Below, piece by piece: positions 25,344 through 35,534 of a stretch of DNA of 64,000 nt (within the stretch, counting starts at the first letter, position 1; every line of letters begins with the position of its first letter). Source of the stretch: Rotaria macrura (Eukaryota > Rotifera > Eurotatoria > Philodinida > Philodinidae); contig OENT01000087.1 of the NCBI GenBank assembly GCA_900239685.1, forward strand, positions 62,001-126,000, given 5' to 3'. Below the pieces are notes generated by a model that made no database searches, was not told the origin of the DNA, and was given only the letters and a program-made list of their open reading frames with translations. The position numbers and the translations under genes were made by a program.

Positions 25344-26607
25344 GTCTACATAGCATTGCTCGTGTTCTTTCAACAATGAACTGATAACTATGACACATGT
25401 TGACTCTAGTTTACATCACGTGTTACACAGAAATAGATAAATTAAGTTCTGTAGTCGCTCATTCAATTCTAGTAACTATTTTAAGATTTCTGCCTCATAC
25501 TGTGCATGACTCATCTAAAGTTTGTCTGCTATATTTTCAGTTTTTTTTAATCTTATATGGTGATACGCATTGGAATGTCGTTTCACTTTTTTTATTATTC
25601 GAATAGCATTGTGATCACTTATCTGAATAAAGATGCCGTGGCTCATGATGAAGATACTTTTATGCTTTCTTTGGAAAGTGATTTCATGTAATGGTCTATT
25701 ACATGCAACTAAAGTTTTAGAGAAGACAGTTCATCTCAATTCATCATCTTGTGAATGTCAAACAGTGAAATTCGTTCCCATTATGTTTCAAAGATTTATC
25801 ATGTAATTATTTCGAGGGCAGCAGTAATGAAATTTCAGTCAGTAGCAATATGACAGAATCACTAAACAGAAATCTGTACGTTACATCAAAAAGTGAAGTC
25901 AGTTAATCTGTGAATCTCGCAGTAAAATGTCTCCCACAAATCTTTGATACACGAAGACAATTGCAAACGATACATTGTGAAGTAATCGATGCGATAGCGT
26001 GATTGGTTATTTTTATGTGAATAATATAACGATCTAACTCAGTAGTATTGCGTGATCCAAACTCATGGTTTAACAAGATCTCTTCGTATCTTTTATTTTA
26101 CTCTTCTAGTAACAGTAATTTCATTACTTCTGCCCTCGAAATAATTACATGATAAATCTTTGAAACATAATGGGAACGAATTTCACTGTTTGACATCCAC
26201 AAGATTATGAATTGAGATGAACTGTCTTCTCTAAAACTTTAGTTGCATGTAATAGGCCATTACATGAAATCACTTTCCAAAGAAAGCATAAAAGTATCTT
26301 CATCATGAGCCACGGCATCTTTATTCAGATAAGTGATCACAATGCTATTCGAATAATAAAAAAAGTGAAACGACATTCCAATGCGTATCACCATATAAGA
26401 TTAAAAAAAGCTGAAAATATAGAAGACAAATTTTAGATGAGTCATGCACGGTATGATGCAGAAATCTTAAAATAGTTACTAGAATTGAATGAGCGACTAT
26501 AGAACTTAATTTATCTATTTCTGTGTAACACGTGATGTAAACTAGAGTCAACATGTGTCATAGTTATCAGTTCATTGTTGAAAGTACACGAGCAATGCTA
26601 TGTAGAC
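25344..26607. repeat. Large young inverted repeat: 491-bp arms, 281-bp spacer
   Basis: Arm 1 (25344-25835) and arm 2 (26117-26607) are reverse complements. I aligned them base by base and counted about 11 substitutions and no indels, about 98% identity. Homology stops sharply at both outer edges (GTCTACATAG / CTATGTAGAC) and at the inner edges. Each arm carries the same 69-codon open frame (25397-25606 plus, 26345-26554 minus), but the substitutions fall without obvious codon-position bias and the product matches nothing known, so I do not call it a gene. The transcript would form a long double-stranded stem. It could be a foldback element or a recent inverted duplication kept alike by gene conversion. 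Confidence 0.93.
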
Positions 26608-29194
26608 GGGAACATAAATTGTACTACTCAACTGTCGTATTCATTAGAATTAATATTTTCCACTTGTATTTTAATTCACCATTTTTATGTATCTCGTACT
26701 GTCAAATGATGATACTCGAACATGTGTCTATGATTGTAGTCAACACAAAATAATCTCTCATTGAATAAAGAAGTAATGTTGCTATGACTTATCTTAAATC
26801 GTAATGAATTCGTTTTCTATGGAACTATAAACATAAATTATGGCACTGGACAATGTATTCTATTTATTCAACATCAGCCTATATTTCAAAGGATAATAGT
26901 AAAATCTCGGACAATTTAAATTTTAAATTTTAAGAGTAGATATTTCCATCGTTCGATTTCATTATATTAACTGACATTCTTGCTAAAAAATGTCGTTAAA
27001 AACAGTAATTAGATCTTTATAAAAACGAAAGAGAAAGAAAACAATGCGAGAAAGTTACCTATTACAATGAAATAAACACGCTTTCCTCAATACATCCGAC
27101 TGACAATAATGACGCAGTACCATAATAAGTCGAATGGCAATAGTTTTCACATACATTATCAGAAATCATTAATCAGATTAGAATATAAACTCTCGTTCGA
27201 AAAGATCTATTCTATTTGTTTTTATGTCATATGTAAGAATCTTATGATATTAAATTAAGCTAATATCCGTCCAGACTTGGTCTGCTGATACATGGTTTGC
27301 TAAACTTGACAAAGGTATTTTTCAGTCTATTGCCAACAATCTAACTGAGAATATCAATAAGAGACCTATAATGGAGAAAAAATATAGTATTGAATACAGT
27401 TATTGTAATCGGTCTCTAATACGCTTGGTGTACTTACCTGTCTCTCCAAAGCACAATGTTAAAGCACATTTGTCTGTTAATATTTTACAGTGGTTGTAGC
27501 AAGTGATACAACGAACATCAAGAGTGTTACTGAACAATAAAAGAATCATTTTTGATTGAGACTAGTCCACTTGCATGTGTATCCATCGTACACAATTGGC
27601 TTTCATACCATAGTCCTTCGTCACTATCATATTTATTGTCTCAATACTGTTTTTGTTTGAAACACTTTAATAGCACAGTTGTTGGTCATTAATATCCAAA
27701 ATCTCCCAAGTTCATGGTGAATCTAATTGACAGAAGCTCACGAATGTCCACGAAAGAAAAATCCATGCTTCACCAGAAGTAGCTATATTCTTTCTATGGT
27801 TGTGACTATTATTTGTGAGTATGTTTGAAATCTTTGATTTTTAACATAATGACGACCAGTAGAATTAATACTAATTGATAGTCATATAGCGACAATAAGT
27901 AGATGTTTTTCAATCATAATACTCTTTTTTTTATTTAAGAATAGAAAAACAAAACAAGGAATATTTGCCGTATAAATAACAAAAAAAGATACGGACAATA
28001 AGTTCTTCTTGATTACATTGCAACTACGCAACAGAAGTACCACATGCTATTGATAACGACGTTTACATACATAACGACTACGTTGTGATTGATCTGTCGA
28101 TTCGATATGTTTCTTTTATTTTATTTAAATAAAAATTGAATATCGTATTACAAGCTAGCGAAAAATATAGAACTTACGGAAAATATTTGTTCAATGGCAT
28201 TGTTCACTTTCATAAACAATGAGCTTATTGTATCACCATCATTTGTTATTTTGATATGCTTCGGTTCCTACAATGAAAAATGACTAAAGCTATCATATTG
28301 AGTGACTGAAATAGAATGTAAAACCTTTGACGCTGAATATTTTACATAGCCAAGTGTTTCTTTAAATAAATAGTTTTTCTTGAATATTTAAAATAACATG
28401 AAGTGTGTAAAAAAAACATACTGAGAAACTTCATGTTGTAATTCATGCCAGTGTGATTTTGTTTTATGTTCTATGTAACAAAAATAAAATTCAGCTTGTC
28501 AAATAAAAAATAATTCAAATTAAGTCGAACTTCAATTTTGGTTTTCGATTTGCTATTAAAAAGATAAAATAAATAAATTTATTGAGAATTTACATGAAAA
28601 AAGAAGACATTGATAAATACATGTTAATATATGGATGATGACGAAAATTGCTTGTTTTTTTACATTGTCTCAAAATCCTCTTCTCTTCGATTTTGTTAAA
28701 ATTACTCAGATGATGCTTGTCTAGTTTTTTCGATTGACTAAATAAAATTATAATTTTTTTTACAATTAGAAGCGTACCAGTTATTAGAAAAGTACAACGA
28801 ACTCATCAAGGTCTTGACACGACTTTGTTTTCTCAGAATGTTCAAGTGATAGTTTATTAACTGGATTTATTAGTTGAAGACTATCATTGTCACTTAGATT
28901 ATCACTTGCACCACAAGATATACTCATATTCTTTTATTTATTCATCGAATGAAGATAACCTATATACCACATTCATACTACTTGGCCTGGATTTACCCAT
29001 TTTTTAAAAATTTTGACTAAATCAAAAGAATTTGCGAACGAAATTCAACTTAGATCAAAGTGACATCTACGAAACTTCTCGAAAAACAAATCGTTGTCAT
29101 GATTACAAACACAAAAATGTCGTTTTACTATTTACAGAAAAAACAAGAAAGCAAATAAATCATCTGACATTATTTGTTTGGAAATAAAAACAAC
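26608..29194. other. Gene-free region upstream of the UBX/CCDC42-like pair
   Basis: No supported gene. The longest unexplained plus frame is about 80 codons at 27260-27499, within chance expectation at this base composition. The promoter of the downstream pair should lie near the 3' end. Confidence 0.45.
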
Positions 29195-29666
29195 ATGTCC
29201 ATACAATATGAAAGTTCTCACTCATCATCAAAATCAAAAAGGTTTTGTTTTCAACACTTTTCTATTTTCGATAAATTGACGCTTCTAATTTAGAGATGAA
29301 AAATTAATTACTCGTTTAACACCATTTCCAAAATTGCCTCGAATCGGAAGTTCACATGAGTATACTCCTCGTCCACCAGAATCACCACGTTTTAAAACGA
29401 ATCCCCGAGCAAAGCAAGTACACAGACAAGAAACATTAATAATTGCAATCCGCTTAAATGATGGCCGACGTTTACAAAAAGAATTCTATTCAAACGATCG
29501 CATCATTGATATTGTTAACTATGTTAAATCGCAACAAAATGATCTCGGCGATGACTTTTATTTGAGCAGCGGAGATGTGCCTAAAAGACAATTTAAAGAT
29601 TTGCATTTAACACTTGCACAAGCTAATATTTCTACACGCACTGTTCTTTTTATTGATCGTTTGTAA
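29195..29666 (+). CDS. UBX-domain protein, UBXN10-like
   Basis: Two exons (29195-29241 and 29294-29666; intron 52 bp, phase 2) encode 139 aa. A short polar N-terminus (MSIQYESSHSSSKSK) and a Pro-rich linker (YTPRPPESPRF) lead into a C-terminal UBX domain from about residue 60. It contains AIRLNDGRRLQKEFYSND, the helix block IIDIVNYVKSQQ and the closing strands TLAQANISTRTVLFIDRL. UBX is a ubiquitin-like fold that binds p97/VCP, so the protein is predicted to be a p97 adaptor. The short length with a single C-terminal UBX and no UBA, SEP or UAS domain resembles UBXN10, which acts in cilia; that orthology is inference. The stop is 41 bp before the next gene's ATG, with an AATAAA in between. Confidence 0.85.
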
Positions 29667-29672
29667 TGTACG

Positions 29673-29707
29673 AATAAAATTATTTATTTTTATTTTTATT
29701 ATTCCAG
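29673..29707 (+). promoter_or_regulatory. Intercistronic poly(A) signal plus trans-splice-type acceptor
   Basis: AATAAA at 29673-29678, seven bases after the upstream stop codon, is followed by a T-rich tract (TATTTTTATTTTTATTATT) and CCAG directly before the ATG at 29708. The upstream UBX frame cannot be joined to the downstream frame across this acceptor without a stop or loss of the last UBX strand, so it is not an ordinary cis intron. The layout is that of an operon junction resolved by spliced-leader trans-splicing, a process reported in bdelloids. Confidence 0.6.
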
Positions 29708-31038
29708 ATGGAAGTAAAAGAAGATTCACCTGTAGATTTTTATCGTAAATTATTAAGTAGCGCAAAAGTGTTTTTGACAGAAGTTGACGGAAGAAGTTCA
29801 ACAAGTTTGAGTGAATCGATATCTCATGGTCCAAGTCGACCGTTGAGTGCATCGACATGTTCAATAGATTCAAAAGATATTGATAAACAATTAATATCAA
29901 CTCGTCAACGTTGTCATCAACGTCTTCTAGCTTGTTCAAGAAAAAAACTACGTCTTCTATCACTACAGGAACAAGTTTGTAATCTTGTTTCTATTCAAAT
30001 TGAAATCAAAAATTTTCTTCCATTGCATTTAGAATGATAAACGACATTTAGGATTTAAGAAATTTGTTGATAATCTGGATGAAAAACGATGTGCCGACAT
30101 TCGTCGATATCAGATCGAATTACGAGATTATCTTTTAAAACGACTTGAAACTGATCGACTTAAACACGAAGTCTACTTACTCAATATACAGTTATGCACT
30201 ATTTTCTCTGTCTCATCGTTTTCACAATAGGACGAGATAGAAATTCTTTTTTTATTTTATAGAATCGATGAATTAAAAGAAGAAAAGAAGCAGTATTCGA
30301 ATGTGATTGATATTGTTCAAAAAGCCATACCATTGTTTCCACCTGGTAAATTAAAAATAGAGTCTTTTTTTGTCTCACCTCTGAAACGATGAGATATTGT
30401 CTTTCCTATTTATTAAACCAAATGAAGGTATATTACAAGGAGGTTCCGATGGTGTGAAAAGTCTCATATTACGATATCAAACATTAGTTGAAAATAAAAC
30501 TAGCATTGAACAAAGAGATTTATCAAAAGAGGTTAGTAATTTTTGTTCTATTAAACTAAATAATAAAAATGAAAGAACGATTTCTAGAAACAAGAACGAC
30601 GGCAAGAATTACAAAAATTAATTCTTGAACATAATACACGCATAGCTAAATTGAGTACACGTCTTGCTCAATTACATGATAAATTAAATACGATGGAAAA
30701 ACATGAATCGATGAAAGAAGAACAATTCATAAATCGAGTCGATTCAAAAAGATTAACGGTTGCTATTTGCAATCAATCGAAACTAGGATTACTAAGACAA
30801 CTATTTTCTTTAGGCAACAGTTGTTACTCAACTTGAAGCAAGTATTAATTATCTTTTTGATCGTTATCGTCTTATTCATCAAATCAAAACGTCATCAGCG
30901 GATCAAAAACCTACAGAAAAATTGAAAACTATTCAAGTCATTGAATCTTTTTTTCATTTCATCGAATTTATAGTTTATCATTTATTTTAGGAATTCATTT
31001 TGTATAGAATTGATCTTGTACAAAGAGCAAAAAATTAA
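29708..31038 (+). CDS. Coiled-coil axonemal protein, DUF4200 / CCDC42-CFAP73 family
   Basis: Seven exons (29708-29974, 30033-30190, 30263-30345, 30428-30531, 30588-30758, 30814-30936, 30991-31038) give 317 aa, almost the length of human CCDC42 (316 aa as I recall). After a short Ser-rich head, the DUF4200 pattern is visible: QRLLACSRKKLRLLSLQEQ, GFKKFVDNLDEKR, a Lys/Glu-rich coiled coil, YSNVIDIVQKAIPLFPPG, GVKSLILRYQTLV, then a second coiled coil and an ending resembling the family (KLKTIQEFILYRIDLVQ). Members sit on the modified inner-arm dynein complex of motile cilia or in the sperm tail. The gene starts 41 bp after the UBX stop, immediately behind a splice acceptor, suggesting co-transcription with a second ciliary gene. 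CCDC42 versus CCDC38/CFAP73 cannot be settled by eye. Confidence 0.8.
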
Positions 31039-34000
31039 TTAATTAATTAATAATTAATAATCTTCTCATTAGCAACTATTTTCTTAAAATGAACATTTGT
31101 GTACATCACAATCTCGTCTTATTTTCTCGTTTCAATACCATAGCAAAACAAAATCTTATGAACAAAATTATTTTACTTTTTATAAAAAATTCATTCTTTT
31201 TTATTTTTATGCTTGGAATGAAGATTTATATTAATCTATGAAGTTTTTTCAAATTTTCTATTTAGACTCTTCTACTTAAACCTAACATCTATCAATTAAT
31301 CATAAGAAAAATTTATATAATTACTGATCAATGATTAATGTAATCTTAGAAATCTTTTCTTTCTAGTCGAATATTAGTATCATAATCGATGATTACTTAT
31401 TATATTAGTTTTAATGAAACAACTCGATTACTGTGCAAAAACTTTTTAATCAGGATATTTGTATTTTGTCCTACAAATTGGTAATTACAAGTCGAAAATC
31501 TATAAGAAACGTTGATTGATTAGAAACTGATTCGATTAAGCTTCTATTTCAAATCTAATATTCGTCATTATTAGGATGGAATTTTTCATGTAAAGGAAGT
31601 CATTGCCGGAAAAAAGAAAGAGTTCAGTGATAATTTAGAATATAAATGAAAGGCTTTTATAGATTTTCGTTGCCTTAGGTCTAAACAACCGGAAAGTTGA
31701 CGTGATTGATAGCAATTCTAAAATTATGTTCAAACAACGTATAATTTTTAAAAGCATTCTGAAAATGTAATTTTTATCATTATTTGTTTCATTTGTAGTA
31801 AATTTTGATATTCAACATCACAAAAGAATTTTAACGTAAGTATTGGAAAGTCACGCACTTCTGTATTTGATGCGTAGATATGTTACAATATAGCAAATAT
31901 AGACTCTTAAAGCTTCAAATAGAAGTACACGTAGTAGGATATTGACAGAAAAGTTAGTGTACTCTTATCAAAATCAAACTATTCCCTTGATCGAATCATC
32001 AATCAAGAGAAGAATAAAATAATAATGTGTATTATCTTTTATAGTATCTACGATAAAATATTCTCCTTCATAGAAATGAATCTATCTATTTCGAGATATA
32101 ACTCGTAAAATGTGAAACGTTTTTCATCAGAACGATGTTCAGTGAGTAAGATAAGTCCTACATGTTCGAATCTATCGATGAATGAATCCTTAGACCGATT
32201 GTGTTAAATTGCAGTGATGGGAAAAGTCCTGACTCTAGATGATGTCAATTATTTCGAATGCTAGAGACCTGCAAATCTGTGTGCATGTACTTCGTTAATA
32301 GTGTGTAGATGAGTGTCACACATCTGTATTGATCTCTTTAAGTAGAAGAAAGACACGGATGATGAATGAATTGCAATTAGATCATGGTCGAATTTGATAT
32401 GTTTGGAAAACACGAACGTTCTATTATCGCAGCTAATGACTCATTGTGCAGCATCGAATCTCCGCTATCCATAGATCTAATTCCATTGAAATTCTTCGTT
32501 CTTCGCTAGCAATATTGATATTTAATGCTAACTGCTAGGGTGAAGAAAAAACATCTGGTATCTTTTTGAGACGAGAACATAATAATGAATGATTGAGCGA
32601 ATGAAACTCTTTCACTAAAAAAAAATCAACAATGTATCTAGTAAGATATAATGAGAAATTGAGTTAATAATGCTTTCCACGTTGAGAAATTTAATCTAAA
32701 GAAAAATATATCATTTTCTTTATGAAGTAGAATTATGTTTCCGACCTATGCTCATGACAAATTACATACACGCCAAATTTCAAGAATTCAGCATTCAAAA
32801 TAGCTGACATCCTTTATAGTCAAAGTTTTTGTCGGCAACTCTAAGTTATAATTATGATCTAATCGTTTATTGGACACGTTTTCAAATGATTGAAACTATA
32901 CTTAATAACACATCATACATTCATAAGAATCACAGTTTGAGAACTTTACACATTAGTTTCATATAGAACGATATTGCCGAGAAGTTTCATTGAAAGATTG
33001 TTCTTATTGGATGTTATCTCATATCATAAAATAGTATAGAATGCTATTAGTGTATGTGTGGAACCTTTTTAAACTCAAGTTAATGACTTTATCCTTTAGA
33101 ACGAAATTTGGAACTAATAACTCAAAGAATATATTTTTATTGCATGATGTTTATTTTTTCAATCTACGCGTAACACAAAAATCTCAAAAATAAATCAATT
33201 TTAATTTAATAACTGCTTGTAACAGTTCGAATTTCTTATTCGTTTCTCTTGTACGATGGAATAATCACACAGCGGCAACACGTAACAACTAATTTCAAGA
33301 ATATCTAGGTTTTCAAGAAAAATTTTGATCTCTTCATTTAATCCATGTAGTATTTTACATTAATAGTGACCAAGTTTTGAATTAGGAACGTTCTCGAAAA
33401 GCAATCAATGATGATCAACACATTAGATAGAATGACGGGCTCGTGACATGAAATCTTGAATGATTTAAATTTGATTGTTTTAGTTGGCAAAATTTTTGGT
33501 ATACTGAAGAAATAAGTGACATATTCGGTAAAACATAACCGTTAATATCCAGATCAATAGTTATATGAATCAAAAGAAGCTAAAGTCATTAATATTTCTT
33601 CTTTTATAATTTCACTTCGAGCATCTTGGTTAATTTATATCGGAAGTAGTAAAAAACTTTTCGACAAAACTAAGAATTCACTTTAAATTATCCATATTAT
33701 TTTAAATGCTGAATAAGAGTAATCAATTATAAATTTTAATCGTACTGATGATAATCGTCGGAATTCTAATCTGAACACATCATCAATTCTATCTCGCGGG
33801 CAAAATTTACTCACTCAATTCAATAGACTAAAACATGTTTACCACCATGTATAGTCATAAGAATTTTTTGTTGACACTTTTAAAAAATGACTTCATTGAA
33901 GAATGGGAGAAGTTCGATGTGTTTCTTTAAGCTACAGAATAATAACATACTGATTGGATTATATAGTTGGTAGTTGTTCAAAGTGACAACTAGGTTTCAC

Positions 34001-34164
34001 ACAAGAATAATTCTATCTGTTTTTTCTGATTTCGAATAATGGTACCGTTTTACACGTATAAAACAACGTACTAGATCAAAACGAAGAAAAAATTCGTTCT
34101 TCGCAATGGTGCTGTAATTCTGTCGAAGCTGTAGACGTTTGTTTTCGAACAGTAGTAGCACGTA
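31039..34164. other. Gene-free AT-rich region
   Basis: A TTAATTAATTAATTAA-type run follows the CCDC42-like stop. I see no gene or RNA in the rest. Confidence 0.5.
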
Positions 34165-34690
34165 CACAGGTCAATGATTACTGAATTCATCAACGAGCGT
34201 TTACGAACATATAAGATGGCGTACACTATCATATTTCACCGCAATACATGGCTCAGTATTAAGACCATATTTCTCCATGGCGTATACGAAAGTGTAAAGT
34301 CGTTTCCGATCGCAAACGATCCATGCACGATAAAGTGTAGGATTTTCATCAAGATGATGATAAGTAGCATTTTTCTTGTTTCCCTAGATGATCGTATTTT
34401 ACTGTACACGATCTCAAAAAATACGGTCGTAATACTGAGCGATGTATTAAGCCTGAATTACGACAAAATATGGTCACGGCAGCCGCATTAAGACGTATAT
34501 ATTCGTTAACGATCGTGAAGAATCGACCTAACTATGTTTCAATGATTGAGGATGTATATATTACATCATTGAACGATTTACTTGGAGAGTCTGTCAAAAC
34601 TATGAGAGCTTCGTATATCAATAATATGTATCTCGTTCAAGCTACAATGGTTGAGAAAAATCATCTCAATGATTCCTGGCTAAAGTAAAA
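34165..34690. repeat. Diverged inverted repeat with protein-like arms
   Basis: 34243-34272 and 34419-34448 are inverted copies with 27 of 30 bases equal. Weaker similarity runs outward for roughly 120 bp each side. Read in equivalent frames, the left arm (minus) contains KYGLNTEPCIA and the right arm (plus) KYGRNTERCIK. The right arm sits in a 100-codon open frame ending at 34688. GC content is visibly higher than the flanks. I do not recognise the protein. The segment is best read as the remains of an inverted pair of coding or transposon-derived fragments, the left copy carrying stops. Confidence 0.55.
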
Positions 34691-34810
34691 TGTCTAGCGT
34701 CATCTATATGCCGAGTAATGCTATTTGTCAATGAGTCAACTAGCGTTGTCTGTGTCTGACTGTATATGTATTCCTACGCATGCTTGTGCATTTTCCTTAC
34801 CTAAAACATA

Positions 34811-34832
34811 GATACATATATATATATATATA
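34811..34832. repeat. (TA)n microsatellite
   Basis: Run of alternating AT just upstream of the zinc-finger gene at 34856. It is simple sequence, and a TATA-like role cannot be claimed from it. Confidence 0.8.
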
Positions 34833-34855
34833 TATGATCTATTCTAAAAAGAAAC

Positions 34856-35440
34856 ATGGAAAATTTAGTAATAAAATGTTTATATAAACGTGAAAAATGT
34901 TTTGAAGTGAATTCATGTCCACTATGGTTGTTATCGATTCTTCCAGCTCGAATAAAATCTATTGAAACCAATATTTACAATGAAAATGACCAAAAACAGA
35001 AAGATACTATCGATCTTGCACCATATACATTAGTATCATCGATACCTCAATTGAATCAAGAGATAGTAACTAATTCAAATAAATCAGAAAATAAAACGAA
35101 TATTGAATATCCAAATGATTTATCATTTCGAGAAGATTTATTGTCGAATTATTCTCAATTGATTTGTTCAGCATCGAATCAACAACTACTTCATTTATTT
35201 AATAAATTAAAACAATTGAAAACAGAAGCTAAAACAACGAAAGTATTCAACGATAACAAAATCACATGTAAACAATTAAATTGCTCACATCGTGTAATAC
35301 CGTTAACTCAGTTTTGTAAAATACATTTATTAGAAAATGATCAACAACAAGTTTTATTTGTTAAATGTCATCATTGTCAACAACTATCCATTAAACAAGA
35401 TAACAATAACATTCTTCATTTTTGTTCTTATCTTGAATAG
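34856..35440 (+). CDS. Zinc-finger protein, zf-C3Hc3H type (KANSL2/INO80D-like)
   Basis: Single-exon frame of 194 aa. The N-terminal two-thirds is polar, rich in Asn, Gln and Lys, and of no recognised fold. The C-terminal part (about residues 138-180) has CKQLNCSHR, IPLTQFCKIHLL, QQQVLF and KCHHC, the pattern of the potential DNA-binding zinc finger in KANSL2 and INO80D, subunits of the NSL histone acetyltransferase and INO80 remodelling complexes. A chromatin role is therefore inferred; orthology is uncertain because the protein is far shorter than either and only one finger is clear. Its stop lies 94 bp before the V-ATPase start on the same strand, with a splice-acceptor-like sequence between. 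Confidence 0.6.
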   Translation: MENLVIKCLYKREKCFEVNSCPLWLLSILPARIKSIETNIYNENDQKQKDTIDLAPYTLVSSIPQLNQEIVTNSNKSENKTNIEYPNDLSFREDLLSNYSQLICSASNQQLLHLFNKLKQLKTEAKTTKVFNDNKITCKQLNCSHRVIPLTQFCKIHLLENDQQQVLFVKCHHCQQLSIKQDNNNILHFCSYLE

Positions 35441-35504
35441 ATAATAAGAAAAGTAGAAAGATTTCTTAATCTATAATTGTAAATTTTCGCTTTTGTAATA
35501 TCGT

Positions 35505-35527
35505 GCTTGCATTTTGCCTTTCAACAG
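35505..35527 (+). promoter_or_regulatory. Acceptor-like site before the V-ATPase start
   Basis: A pyrimidine-rich CTTGCATTTTGCCTTTCAACAG ends 7 bp before the ATG at 35535. With only 94 bp to the upstream stop, it may be a trans-splice acceptor. No AATAAA lies between the genes, so the case is weaker than at 29.7 kb. Confidence 0.35.
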
Positions 35528-35534
35528 TTGAAAG

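Noticed and set aside
25397..25606. 69-aa frame duplicated at 26345-26554 on the other strand
   Set aside because: The duplication is explained by the inverted repeat itself; substitutions do not favour silent positions and no family matches.
27260..27499. About 80-codon plus frame with protein-like composition
   Set aside because: By my rough estimate more than ten such frames are expected by chance here; no homologue recognised and no continuation on either side.
29242..29707. Fusion of UBX and coiled-coil frames through a cis intron at about 29656-29707
   Set aside because: The available donors give a stop codon in the joined frame or remove the last UBX strand; two cistrons fit better.
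29607..29963. 118-codon minus frame
   Set aside because: Antisense shadow of the UBX and CCDC42-like exons.
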